NCBI RefSeq assembly: GCF_018143015.1
Contig: NC_054740.1
Location: forward strand, 8,574,140-8,638,139
DNA length: 64,000 nt
Reading direction: 5' to 3'
Origin: Lytechinus variegatus
Lineage: Eukaryota; Echinodermata; Echinoidea; Temnopleuroida; Toxopneustidae
A program made the translations under genes and the position numbers. Below are positions 36,486-47,956 of this stretch, piece after piece; within the stretch, counting starts at the first letter, position 1, and each line of letters begins with the position of its first letter. The notes below the pieces were generated by a model. The model did not search any database, was not told where the DNA came from, and saw only the letters and a program-made list of their open reading frames with translations.

Positions 36486-37857
36486 AATAATAATAATAAT
36501 AATAATAATTGTAAATTTATATTGCGCAATTTCTATTTGGATATACTCAACTGCGCATTACAATACATAACAGATAAGCAGAAAAACAATTATTAACAGG
36601 ATACGCAAAAATTTAGTTCACTAAATTAATCGTAGAAAAATAAGTAAAGATTAATTATTTCTACAAAATACATAATCGAAAACATGAAAAAGTGACTTCT
36701 TATTAAAAACTATCTTGAAAGAGGTGGGATTTCAGTTTGGTTTTAAATAAGTTGACAGAGGATGCATTTCTTATTGAGGAAGGGAGACTATTCCAGAGTT
36801 TGGGTGCAGCACTGATAAAGGCACGGTCACCTAGTGTGATCTTTGTTTTACATGTTGGGAGACTGAGGAGCATTGTGTCATGGGAACTACGAAGCCTGTA
36901 AGACTGGGTGGGTGATTTTAATTTAAGGAGTTCACTGAGATAGGTGGGGGCCATGTCATGTAGTATCTTATATGTTAGGAGCATTATTTTGAATTTGATT
37001 CGCTGACGTACTGGAAGCCAATGTAGATGGATGAGTAGGGGCCTTACATGGGAAAATTTGGGCGAATTACAAATGAGTCTGGCACATGCATTTTGAACAC
37101 GCTGTAATTTGTTTATCTGAGAATCTGGTAAGCCAAAAAGTAGTCCATTACAATAATCCAACTTGCTTGTTACAAATGCATGGACCAGTGTATCAATACA
37201 TGTGCTGCTTAAATATTTTCGGATATGACGTAAGTTGTAGAGATGATAAAAGGCAGTTTTGCATGTTTTGGATATGTGGGTTTCCATGTTTAGCTGCGAG
37301 TCAAACCAGACACCAAGGTTTTTTGCAACCATGGTCTGCTTTACTACAGTATTTCCAACTGTTATGCAATCTATATTTAGTTTAGACACTTGTCTAGGTG
37401 TTCCAATAATAAGAAACTCAGTTTTGCTATCATTGAGTTTCAACTTACTGCTCAACATCCATCTACGAAGTTCCTGTAGACAGTGTTCAAGAGACAAAAC
37501 ACAGGACTGTTCTTGTTCCCTGACTGGGCTGAAGGAAATGTATAATTGAGTGTCATCTGCATAACAGTGACAAGATATTTTTTCAGAGTATGCTTTGATA
37601 ACCGAAAAAAGCCTACTAGAATAAAGGGAAAAAAGGAGAGGTCCGAGCCTGGACCCTTGGGGAATGCCCCATCTAACATCAAATTTCTTTGAGGTAATGT
37701 CACCAATTGATATTTGTTGCTGCCTATCGGAAAGGTAAGACTGCAACCAAGACAAAGCAGAGTCTGTTATCCCAAAATCAGTTTCCAATATTTCAGCAAG
37801 TATACTATGGTCAATAGTGTCGAACGCAGCACTAAGGTCTAATAGTACTAAAAAGGT
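36486..37857 (-). mobile_element. 5'-truncated CR1/L2-type LINE insertion
   Basis: The empty site in copy 1 (CACAAATGATTTGCC near 31765) defines a 1372-bp insert flanked by the 6-bp duplication AATGAT (36480-36485 and 37858-37863). On the minus strand the element ends in GCGCAATATAAATTTACA plus (ATT)n. The 5' truncation falls inside the reverse transcriptase. Minus-strand orientation, intact frame and clean duplication indicate a recent target-primed insertion. Confidence 0.92.
36703..37857 (-). CDS. LINE reverse transcriptase, C-terminal part, open to the 5' break
   Basis: Open frame of 384 codons without an initiating ATG, running from the truncation point. RT motifs in order: LVLLDLSAAFDTIDH (motif A aspartate), WGIPQGSRLGPLLFSLYSS (motif B), YADDTQLY (catalytic Asp pair), then KTEFLIIG and NLGVWFDSQL. 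The C-terminal domain typical of CR1/L2 LINEs follows: NLRHIRKYL, SKLDYCNGLLFGLP, RVQNACARLI, LHWLPVRQRIKFKIMLLTYK, and LWNSLPSSIR. The endonuclease and N-terminal RT are missing, so it cannot transpose on its own. Confidence 0.92.
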   Translation of the reverse strand, partial: TFLVLLDLSAAFDTIDHSILAEILETDFGITDSALSWLQSYLSDRQQQISIGDITSKKFDVRWGIPQGSRLGPLLFSLYSSRLFSVIKAYSEKISCHCYADDTQLYISFSPVREQEQSCVLSLEHCLQELRRWMLSSKLKLNDSKTEFLIIGTPRQVSKLNIDCITVGNTVVKQTMVAKNLGVWFDSQLNMETHISKTCKTAFYHLYNLRHIRKYLSSTCIDTLVHAFVTSKLDYCNGLLFGLPDSQINKLQRVQNACARLICNSPKFSHVRPLLIHLHWLPVRQRIKFKIMLLTYKILHDMAPTYLSELLKLKSPTQSYRLRSSHDTMLLSLPTCKTKITLGDRAFISAAPKLWNSLPSSIRNASSVNLFKTKLKSHLFQDSF

Positions 37858-38285
37858 AATGATTTGCCATAATGAATTTTATTTTGAGTGAGAACAATCA
37901 TAAATTATGAAGGTCATTGTTCGTTGAATTCCATTCCTTTTTCACTCATTAATCCTGAGCACAGCACGTTCGGGTTCTCATCACACAATATATTGTATGA
38001 GTCATGTTTTAATGCACATCTTGATCAATAAGAAAAATACTAAAATATGTGCATAATTCCATCATTCTGTCAGCAACAATGCCCGTACATAATGGATTAT
38101 ACTGTATTGATGCAAAATGAGTCACAACATTTTTTTTTTCAGTTTCTGGTTTTGTGAGTTATCAGGAAAAGAGAATGTGAATAAAGTGTTCTGTATATAA
38201 AGTGTGTATGAATTCATTGTATACAAGTACTGAATATCGGTAATTATCTAAATCCATGCTTTATAATCTCAAGTGTGGTTTAACT

Positions 38286-38411
38286 TATAGGTTATGGTCT
38301 GACTCTGTGTTAAGGTTACTTTGCTCTTTCCTCATGTCTTAATGATACAGAGAACTGTTTCAGTAATTAGCCCAGTATCAGATGAGCTGACAAATTGAAC
38401 TTGTTTTGTTT
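38286..38411. other. Short unclassified spacer
   Basis: Unique-looking sequence between the segmental duplication and a TTAA-flanked element. Confidence 0.4.
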
Positions 38412-38986
38412 AAAGGTCAAGTCCACCCCAGAAATATGTTGATATGAATAAATAGAGAAAAATCAAACTAATATAACACTGAAAATTTCATCAAAATCAG
38501 ATGTAAAATAAGAAAGTTATGACATTTTGTAAGTTTTGCTTACATTGCACAAAACAGTTTTATTCACATCCTTGTGGGTATGCAAATGAGACAGACAATG
38601 ATGTCCCTCACTCACTATTTCATTAGTTTTTTTATTGTTTGAATTATACAATATTTCATTTTTTACAGATATAACAATAAGAACCAACTTGACTGAACCA
38701 TTAAACCATGGTAATTTCACATGTTCAGAGAGGAATTATTTGTTGTTTCACAATGGTGATGGTGAGAATATTAGAATATTTCATATCTAATAAAATACAG
38801 TCTCCTCATTTGCCTACCGACCAGGAGGTGCATATAACTGTTTTGTAAAATTGCCGTAAGCGAAAATTAAAAATGTAATAACTTTCTTATTTTTCATCCG
38901 ATTTTGATGAAATTTTCAGTAATATGCTTGTTGGCTTTTTCTCTTTTTATTAAAATCAACTTTTTGTTGGGGTGGACTTGTCCTTT
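38412..38986. mobile_element. TTAA-flanked inverted-repeat element, AAGTCCACC family, copy 2
   Basis: Best preserved copy: AAAGGTCAAGTCCACCCC at the left and GGGGTGGACTTGTCCTTT at the right, both within TTTAAA. The arms carry ATAAGAAAGTTATGACATTT and its complement. Confidence 0.85.
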
Positions 38987-39414
38987 AAACAATGCATGTC
39001 ACAATTTGCTATCCATAGTGAAACCAAAACTTTAGACCAGTCTTTAAAGTAAACCCAAGTTCAGAATACAGGCCACAGGGTTCACTATTCTGTCAGGAGA
39101 AGAAAAGAAAAGACCAGTTATGCAAGCGACTTCTGAGGTTTACGGTTTGAAAGATTCTCAATTTTGATGATTTATCTGCATACCTGTTAACACAACCCCC
39201 AATACATTTGATGAGATGGAATTTGAGAACTTAGTAGAGGTGATTCACTCATTCATCTTCATTCATTGTAATTCTGTTTCACCACCTAGCCTTGACAAAC
39301 CAGAAACGACCGCTCACCGGTTCCTCACAAGTGTTTACGCTCATCAAGGGTCCCTGGTAATTGTCACGCGCGATCTGACAAATTTGAAGTGAATGTTTGC
39401 TTCTGTATAGCGAC

Positions 39415-39480
39415 ATGGAAGATCCTTCAACCAAAAAAAGAAGGAGAAAAGGGAGGAGACGGAGGAAGAGCGATGAGCAG
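39415..39480 (+). CDS. Probable first coding exon of an unidentified gene
   Basis: ATG in good context (GCGACATGG) opens 22 codons starting MEDPSTKKRRRKGRRRRK and ending SDEQ at a consensus donor (CAG|GTAACT), phase 0. The Lys/Arg block resembles a nuclear or nucleolar localisation signal. A less AT-rich stretch from about 39290 upstream would be 5' UTR. No downstream exon could be linked, so introns are long or the rest lies beyond the window. The gene is not recognised. Confidence 0.45.
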
Positions 39481-40216
39481 GTAACTGATGTTTAACTTGC
39501 CGAAAACAGCAATAAATTTGTTTGGGGGATGGGGTATTGGATACTTGAGCAAATATATGCACTTGGTCATACAGTTTGTCTGCTTCGTATCCACAAGGTT
39601 CTTGTCATTGTTCTGTGTAACTGTACTCTAAGAGAGTAAGGTTGGACGTGAGGTGGAATTGATTAGCAAGAGGGCACCATCAAAGTCATATGCGAGTTGT
39701 GGATAAGATGGAAAAATGTAAGCTTTCAAATTAATTTATTGATAGAAAGGGATAATATCAAGATGTTCCACATCTTGACTGAAACGGTTGGGCAGACAGT
39801 TTGTGTTTAGACACATTTACCCGTGTGTAGTTTAGTAATTCTTGGTTGAAAGGTATTTTGGTAATTTTTATAATTTGCAGCAAAAATCAGTTCTCCATGT
39901 TGATGGTACATTATATATAACTTTTCCCAAAACAACTTTCAGGCATTTTTTCTCACATTTTTTTAGCCCATGCATGACTAGAACTAAGTATCAAAACTAG
40001 ATTATGAAATTTTCACGAGAAAATTATGTAAAAAAGACAAAAATAAGTAGTAAAAGAAAATGTAAAAAGGGTTATAAGACAGAGATGGGAGCTGAGAGCC
40101 CTAAAACAAGAAGAGCAGGGGGGGGGGGGGGGTAATGGAAAGAGAATTGTAGAAAGGGGAAAAATCAATAAGTATTCAATTATGAAAGTAAAGCAAACTA
40201 TTGCTGAGGTATATTT

Positions 40217-40506
40217 AAACCATACAGTATGAAGGCAGTAATGAATCCAGTGCGAGAAATATGAATGTCTTTCTCCTTTTTCAATGTGATGGTTGCATTT
40301 CAAATACTAGTAGATGGGGAAAGACAAAAGGAGAGAGAGAAAAAAACACATTACTTCAAATTTTATGTACTGCCTGTTTCTAATTTAACCATATGGTGTG
40401 AAGGCATTAATGCCTCTAGTGCAAGAAATATTAATTTCTTTCTCCTTTTTCAATGTGATGGTTGCATCTGAAATAGACGGGGAAAGACAAAAGGAGAGAG
40501 AGAGAA
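40217..40506. repeat. Tandem duplication of about 175 bp
   Basis: TTTCTTTCTCCTTTTTCAAT-type core, TGATGGTTGCAT and GGGGAAAGACAAAAGGAGAG occur twice, at about 40260-40340 and 40430-40500. Confidence 0.75.
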
Positions 40507-40789
40507 CACATAATAAAGCATGTTTTACTTTACATTTACATGATATTCTTCTCTTCGCTTGAAAAGGGTGCATGATTGAATTAAACAAATTTTAAATTTT
40601 TTAATGCAAATGACGTCGGCATCCTCTCTGCAAACTTACTGACTAGTTATTCATAGGTCATGTAAAACACATCATCCAATATCGGATTCTCTCGGCTGGG
40701 GAGATGAAATACGATTCCGTCTGATTGCACTTTTAATCTACTGCTGAAATCTGTCAACTAATTTAGATGTCAGAGGTTACGGGGAAGAT

Positions 40790-41362
40790 ATTAACAGCAC
40801 CTTGGCGCGGGCCGGCGTGTCAGAAAGTGAAGTGAGACGGAGTCCCATGGGATAGGATAGAGAGATGGAGAGAGGGAGAGTTCATGGTAGGCCTTGGGCA
40901 GGCAGCGGAGATGTTGACAGTGATAGCCCTAGCTTGCGCTGCTGCTGCTTCAAAGTTGTAGTCACTGAACTGTGAGAGCCTCGGGTTGGCAATGCACGAT
41001 TAATCATTTGATGTGGTAGCCCTGCAAGTGTGCAGATGCATTCACTCGCTCTCAATCAGCATGTACGCCAGGAACTGTCATGCATGTGTATTAGGGGGTT
41101 AGGGATCTGGTTGGATTTTAAAGTTTTGTTCCTCTATAGCAGTCAGATAACAAGCTGCATATTGTCCCTGATGTCATGTTCTTAATTTCGCTTAAAATTG
41201 TGGACTATACACTGAACTCTTTGTAGAGACTAAGCATTGTCTGATGAGATGTAGGACTTCAGGCAGTTTGCAGGAAATCCATGGTGAATGAATGACTTTT
41301 CTGCCAAGTGGAAATATTTTGGAGATATCATTTTGTGAAACAGGAAGAACAACATCGATAAG
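40790..41362 (+). other. Candidate 5' untranslated exon
   Basis: GC-richer than its surroundings, contains GGCGCGGGCCGGCG near 40804, only short upstream-type ATG frames, and ends at AACATCGATAAG|GTAAGA. No TATA box recognised. Could be an alternative first exon of the gene suggested at 39415. Confidence 0.25.
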
Positions 41363-41493
41363 GTAAGATTCTCAATTTACTTTAAAACTGAATATTTCAT
41401 TTCAAGTATGCGAGAAAGAGAAAGAAAATTAGATAAAGATAATGAAGGAAGCCATAATAGGATAAAAATTGCATGTAGGCATAAACTTTGAAA

Positions 41494-42420
41494 AAAAATA
41501 CTTATGAAGCACCTCAAGTGTTTTCATATCCAATCCTGATTGGTCTGTCTCCTTTGTTCCCAAATATCACCTTGGCCAAAAAGAAAGTATAAAAGCAAGA
41601 TTATTCATCACAATCAACCACATTGATTAGAAAACAGACAAAACACAAGATGACATCGTTAAAACTTCTGTGTTATAATTGAGGATTGGTGTGATTGTCA
41701 TCTATAGAAGATGTGAATGTGTTACTGAAGTATTGACATGGAAACAAAATAAAGGTGAAATTGAAGGAGAATTAAGGTAAAGACAAATATTTGATTTAAT
41801 TTAATGTGTTTCAATTTATTGATTTTGATGTGATTTGAAGTGAATTAATTTATTGATTCTGATGCGATGTTATTTGATTTGATGGGGTTTTGAAAAAGAG
41901 AGAAAAGAAGATAAAGAAGGGGAAGATAAGCAGAGAGCTGATTTGCGGTTAGCTTCAAAAAAGTTCATACTGAAAATATGTTTACAGGTTAAGACAATCT
42001 GCACAAAAATCCATTTATCTCAATATTGTACCGTTGTGTTCTGATGTATGGATTAATTCAAGTAGAAAATATTGCTCCTGACCTGTGCAATAAGTGACCC
42101 CTCAAAAGATAACATTCTTGATACACTGCAGGCCAGATAGGGAAATAGGTAATAGTGAGATAGATGGGTTGAAAAAAGTATTTTGTTGAGAATTGACAAT
42201 GGGAGAGAGAGAGGGAGAGATATGTACAGTGTAATATCACCAAGGTTGAGAGAAAGACAGAGAGAGAGATCAGGATGGAAAAAAGGAGATATAAAGAAAG
42301 ACATTTTTTTATTATTATTGTATAGAGTGCACCTGAGATTCTTTTTGAGGCTGTTTCACATTGAGATAGAAAAAGTAGGAGAGAGAGAGAATAAAAGATA
42401 TGGAGGGTGAGATAGAGAAA
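41494..42420. repeat. Block duplication, copy 1 (empty TTAA site)
   Basis: Colinear with 43005-44410, including TATCACCTTGG, AGAAGATGTGAATGTG, GAAATTGAAGGAGAATTAAG, ACCTGTGCAATAAGTGACC and the terminal GA-rich tract. The TTAA in GAATTAAGGTAAAG (about 41773) is intact here and occupied in copy 2. Confidence 0.85.
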
Positions 42421-42485
42421 AAAAGAGATGGGGATGAGATAGAGAAAGGAGAGAGAAAGGGGTAGGGGAGAGAGAGGGGGGATAT
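42185..42485. repeat. GA-rich low-complexity tract
   Basis: Purine-rich GAGA sequence; Ser/Leu-rich frames on the - strand here are artefacts. Confidence 0.8.
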
Positions 42486-42532
42486 GAATCTGATTAAAGG
42501 GATCAAACTTGCTTGCTATATATTCCAGTTTT

Positions 42533-43060
42533 GCAACTCTTGAAAGACACCCTTATGAACCACCTCGAGTGTTTTCATATTCATGTAACGCTGATTATAA
42601 TCAGTCTCTTGCAACTCTTGGAAGACGTCCTTCTAAATCACCTCGAGTGTTTTTATATAACTAAAGCTGATTGGTCAGTCTCTTGTAACACTGGAGAAAA
42701 AAAATCCTTATGAAGCACCTCAAGCGTTTTCATGTAGCTAAAGCTGATTGGTCAGTCTCATGCAACATTTGAGAAAAAATACTTATGAAGCACCTCGAGC
42801 CTTTTCATGTAGCTTATGCTGATTGGTCAGTCTCTTGCAACATTTGAGAAAAAATCCTTATGAATCACCTCAAGTGTTATCATATAACCAAAGCTGATTG
42901 GTCAGTCTCTTGCAACATTTGAGAGAAAAAAATCCTTATGAAGCACCTCAAGCATTTTCATGTTGCTAATGCTAGTCGATCAGTCTCTTGCAACATTTGA
43001 GAAAAAATACTTCTGAAGCACCTCAAGTGTTTTTCATATCTAATCCTGATTGGTCTGTCT
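42533..43060. repeat. Tandem array of about seven 75-77 bp units carrying CCAAT boxes
   Basis: Units contain CTTATGAAGCACCTCAAG, TTTTCATGTAGCTAAAGC and GATTGGTCAGTCTCTTGCAA. GCTGATTGGTCAG is perfect in four units (42666, 42743, 42818, 42893); its complement CTGACCAATCAGC matches the NF-Y consensus. One unit is also present at 41494-41555 in the first block. Confidence 0.85.
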
Positions 43061-44410
43061 CCTTTGTTCCCAAATATCACCTTGGTCAAAAAGGAAATAT
43101 AAAAGCAATATTATTCATCAAAATCAACCACATTGATTTAATAGAAGACAGACAAGACACAAGATGACATTGTTAAAACTTTTGTCTTATAATTGAGGAT
43201 TGGTGTGATTGTCATCTATAGAAGATGTGAATGTGTCACTGAAGTATTGACATGGAAACAAAATAAAGGTGAAATTGAAGGAGAATTAACCCTACATGTA
43301 TCTTGGCCGGGGTATTTTGGGAGTTCATATGGCTGTGGGGGGGGGGGCGGTGGATCTCGGCCGTTGGCCACGCGACTGTGCCGAACAAAAATTGGTTGTC
43401 TTGGACATATTCTACAAAACTGTATAGTTACTTATTTCATGCAAATTGATATGCAGCGATTATGTTAGTTTATGCGTAATTAGTATGCAAAATCATACTT
43501 TTCCCTCCAACTCCCTAAATAAAGCTCCAATTGTTCCAATTTCTGGTATTAAAACTCTTTTTGGTGTTCCTAGCAGTTATACATGAAAAAAATTGCAATA
43601 TCAGATCAATTAGTTATGTATTTTATTGTTTTTTGCAATTTCTTATGTATTTCTTTGTTTTTGGACCTTTTGTTTTTCATTTTTTTCAATGTAATTTGTT
43701 GGGGACTCTTCAGAGATCATAAACGGCATAAAAATCAATACATGTAGACCAGCAAAACTAAAAATAAACATACATTTATGATATTTGGTTGAAAACAGAA
43801 TTTGCATTGACTTTGTACACGAAATCATGTTTTTGAGCAATTTTTGGTCTGACATGCACTTACATAATGTTTCGTAGTTTCGGAATCGCATACCCGAGTG
43901 ACGCAAAACTGGTCTTTAAAAGTTGCGCAAGACTTAAAAATAAAAAGTCAGCAACGGTGCAGTACAAAAATTTCGCACGGGAAAAATATTGCGCAAATGG
44001 TTGAGGGCCCGAATAGGGTTAAGGTAAAGACAAATATTTCATTTGATTTGATTTAATGGGTTTTAATTTATTGATTTTTATGCGATATTATTTGATTTGA
44101 AGTGGTTTGAACAAGAGAGAAAAGAAGACAAAGAAGGGGATGATAAGCAGAGAGCTGATTTGTGGTTAGCTTCAAAAACGTTCATACTGAAAATATGTTT
44201 ACAGGTTTGCGTTCAGACATTCTGCACAAAAATCCATTTATCTCAATATTGTACCGTAGTGTTTTGATGTATGGATTAATTCAAATAGAAAATATTGCTC
44301 CTGACCTGTGCAATAAGTGACCCTCAAGAGATAACATTCTTGATACATTGCAGACCAGATAGGGAAATGGGTAATAGTGAGATAGGTGGATTAATAGAGA
44401 GAGAGAGAGG
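43005..44410. repeat. Block duplication, copy 2 (filled TTAA site)
   Basis: Second copy of the block at 41494-42420, interrupted by the 729-bp TTAA-flanked insertion at 43290-44018. Confidence 0.85.
43290..44018. mobile_element. TTAA-inserted element, CCCTA ends
   Basis: Comparison with the other block gives exact borders: TTAA at 43286-43289 and 44019-44022 is the duplicated target, single in the empty copy. Ends are CCCTACATG and CGAATAGGG, a 5-bp inverted repeat. Internal frames are short and lack a transposase, so it is a non-autonomous piggyBac-like element (TTAA plus CCC ends is typical of that superfamily). Confidence 0.85.
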
Positions 44411-47400
44411 GGGGATAAGGAGTTGCTAAAGAAATAATAAAATGTTTCTATAAGTTATCTTCATCAAGACCGTACATTTATGTATAATATTATCTTTGTA
44501 TAACACTAGTGTCAGTCTTTAAATTTATTTTACTTTGCATCAATATTTTAATGGTTGTTAAATAATGTGTTTTTATTTTTTTATATGAGAGAGAGAGACC
44601 AAAAAAAAAGAGATATGAAGAAGGATTAAGAGTTCCTAACCAGAATATCTGAATCATGTGCTATAACACTTGAAGAAAAAAACTTATAAGTATGCTAGTG
44701 TTCATGGTAAAACCTTCTTTTAAAAAGCATTGAAAATCTTAAGAAATAAAAATCATGATTATTCATATAGATGTGGTGTCATCAACAGAGAAATGGAGGT
44801 CCCTTTTCCATGCAACCAAAATATGTATTAAAAAGATTTCAAGAATTACTATATTGTCATTATGGTGTAAATAATTATGACAACATCTGCTCCTGAAGCA
44901 GTCCAACCTCCTCCCGCCTCTTTCTAATTTCCCTACGCCTTTCCTTAATCCTGTTATGGTTAGTGCTTGATTGTGAATACCCCCAAGTATAGAGATGATA
45001 TTGATGGGAGGTAGGTAAATTGATCAGTCAAGCATAAAAACACAGCACCTGCCCGTATTAATCCGCTGGCCTCTGTCCAAAAGAAACTTATAGAGACTGT
45101 TGTAACATGATTGCATGGATCTCAAAGATGATATTACGAAAACATGAATCAATAGTTACTATTTTCAGGGGGTGGACTGAATCCACAGAATCATGCCAAT
45201 GACTTTTTACATACCTGATATTTGTGTATACTTATTTTTGTAAAATGGGACTGTGGACGGTTTCCCCCTACTGATAAATTTGCACTTTGTTGGCTTTCTG
45301 TTTACTATAGTCATTGCCAAAATGAGTTTGCCGCCATTAGTCCAAAAACACGGTGTCGTCATATTAGAATTAATTAATGTATACATGTATTCCAAATTTT
45401 AGCAATATTTTGCAGAATATATTTTCGTATGAGAAGAAAAAAAAGGAATAGAAACTTTCAACCATGCTCAGAAGGGATTTTCAATAACTTCTTTAACTAC
45501 AGATGGTTTTGTGGTGTGTTGACAATTATACAGTGATAATTACCTTTTTATTAAAAATAAAAAGTGATATTCTAAAGCATAGAAATATTTTTTTCATAGT
45601 ACGTCATGACCTCAAGTTCATTGTGATCTTGTACAACTGTCTCATACTGGATCCCTTTACTCTCAAGATTTCAGGTCAATTTGACCAGAGGCAATTCTTG
45701 CTCTCCTTTTCCCCTCACGGATGGATAAGAAAATTGAAAAACAAATCCAGAACCTGCGTGGCAAATCGCAAGACAGCAGCCAAATTGAAATCCTTGGAAA
45801 TGTGGCAAATATGTCTGACCTTATGCCTTTTTCCCCCCTCAATCCAATTCGGCAAGGGATTTTGTGATAGAAATATCTCACACCTAACGTCTCTTCTGAG
45901 AAATAGTTTTACAGCAGTGCCAGCTGCCATCATTTTCTAATAAGAAGTATTACGAGCATTGAGCATGCATATTGAATTCCCATGAAGAGCCGACTTCATG
46001 CGAAATCCATGACAACGTATAAGAGCAGGGTTTTTTCCCCTTTTTTTTACAACTGACAACCAATTTGATTCCATAATTACTTATTCAATGGATGGGACTT
46101 GAATTTATCTATATATAGTATGTATATTTTTTGCATTTTGATCTATGGTGAAATTGAAGGTGAGCCTCCTGCAAGGGGTGTCTTAAAGTCACAAGTTATA
46201 TTCCATTTTAAGTACATGTACCAATTAAAAGAAGTGTTTTTTATATAATATACTTCTCATTATTTTGGTCAGAGAAATTGATTAATTTTTGTTGTTGCTG
46301 ATGTCCTTTCTTTTTTTCTTAATTGAATACATATTTGATAGAAAATGGTAGTTATTATGGGGGGTACCAGTGTAGGCATAACATTGCAGATTGGTATGGT
46401 TTGATTCACATTGATTATAGAACTTTGACAATTTATTTTTAGTTGAAGATCTATCTACATTGTTCCATAAATGATATTATCAGTAAATTAATACAATTCT
46501 ACCATTTTTTAAATGTTTTGATTTTGAAGGAAGGTATGATCACACCATCAAAGTTATTAAAAATACACACATCTCATAAGATAATGTCCATTTGGTAACC
46601 ATAGTTTGGACTCCTTTTCATGTCTCTCATTTTGTTTTCAGAGATAGATTTCACAATTATTATTAATGTTTTTACCATAAATTTGATACTTATGGTAAGA
46701 GTGGAATCTTATCTCTAATTTGAGACCAAAAGCTTAGCAGATCGTTCATGCACGGCGGATTACAAACAATAGATATTGAGGCATATCAGAAATGATTTGC
46801 GCAGAAACTTGCGTCTGAATCTGAATCCACTCTCTTTTCAGAGATCAGTGAGAGAAACTTAATAAAGAATTCAAACGAAATGGTAATGAGCCAATCGTCA
46901 AATGAACAGAGTCGTCTTATCACAAACCAATCTTGTTCAATGTTTCTGCGCAAACTGGTTTCGAAACAAATTTTAAACTCGTCTTGCTCAGTAATGTGTG
47001 AAGTGTTTGTCTCATGTTTGATATCAAAATAAGGAGGAATAATTGAATAGAATGATGATGTAAATGAAATGTCACAATATATTTGGATTTGAAGAAAAAA
47101 AGACATGGGAATCCCGGCTTCTTTTTGTTTCTAGTATGCACTGTATACCGAGTTGTACGCAAGGAGTATTGTTTAGTATCAAAAACACAGCTGTAGGCCT
47201 ATGCAATGGTGAAAAATCCTTCCATTTATCACCTGCAAATTGACATTTATGAGTGGGGCTGTATTCGATAACCTTGTGATTCTATCCGGCTACCTAAAGT
47301 GACCGTTACATGTCACCTAATGGTCATTTTAATCATGGACGTCTCTTGATTATAGATTTCCTCTCATACACAACTTAGTAGCCTTTATACCAAGAGAAAG

Positions 47401-47421
47401 AGAATATCAGGAGATATCATT
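44411..47421. other. No gene recognised
   Basis: Mostly AT-rich. Two less AT-rich islands (about 45640-45950 and 46735-47160) give antiparallel open frames of 70-145 codons with no recognised domain; these may be conserved noncoding sequence. Confidence 0.35.
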
Positions 47422-47956
47422 AAAGGTCAAATCCACCCAAGAAAAATGTTGATTTGAATGAATTAAAAATCAAACTAGCATAACACAAAATTTGTCAAAG
47501 TTGGATTCAAAATAAGAAAGTTAGGACATTTTAAATTTTTCGCTTATTTTTCAAAAAACAGTGATATGCACAAATAACTGACATACAAATGAGACAGTTG
47601 ATGATGTCTCTCACTATTTCTTTTGTTGTTTTTTATTGTTTTATTGTACAATATTTCATTTTTTACAGATTTAACAATAAGGGACACCTCTACTGAGCCA
47701 TATATTAAACAATGCTAATTTCACATGTTCAAGGAAGAATTGTTGTTTCACTCAACAATGAGGAGAAAATATATACAAAAGAATTAGTGAGTGGATGACG
47801 TCATCATTCTCCTCATTTGCATACCGACCAGGATGTGCATATAACTGTAAAACTTGAAATGTCATAACTTTCTTATTTGACTTCCAATTTTGATGAAATT
47901 TTCAGTAATATGCTTGTTGGATTTTTCTCTTTTTATTCAAATCCATTTGTCATTTA
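47422..47956. mobile_element. TTAA-flanked inverted-repeat element, AAGTCCACC family, copy 3
   Basis: AAAGGTCAAATCCACCCAAG at the left; the right end is degraded (AATCCATTTGTCATTTAA). Interior matches the copies at 17052 and 38412. Confidence 0.8.

Larger units (their letters stand above)
33980..38285. repeat. Segmental duplication, copy 2
   Basis: Partner of 28239-32194. Lacks the 795-bp DR1-bearing insertion and about 220 bp near 36208, and carries a LINE insertion at 36486-37857. Confidence 0.9.
39481..41493. other. Intron-like or intergenic DNA with a candidate noncoding exon
   Basis: Includes a poly-G run (40118-40132), a tandem duplication (40217-40506) and a GC-richer segment (about 40790-41362) ending at a strong donor (GATAAG|GTAAGA, 41363) that could be a 5' UTR exon. 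Confidence 0.35.

Noticed and set aside
42053..42506. Ser/Leu-rich - strand frames
   Set aside because: Lie over a GA-rich low-complexity tract.
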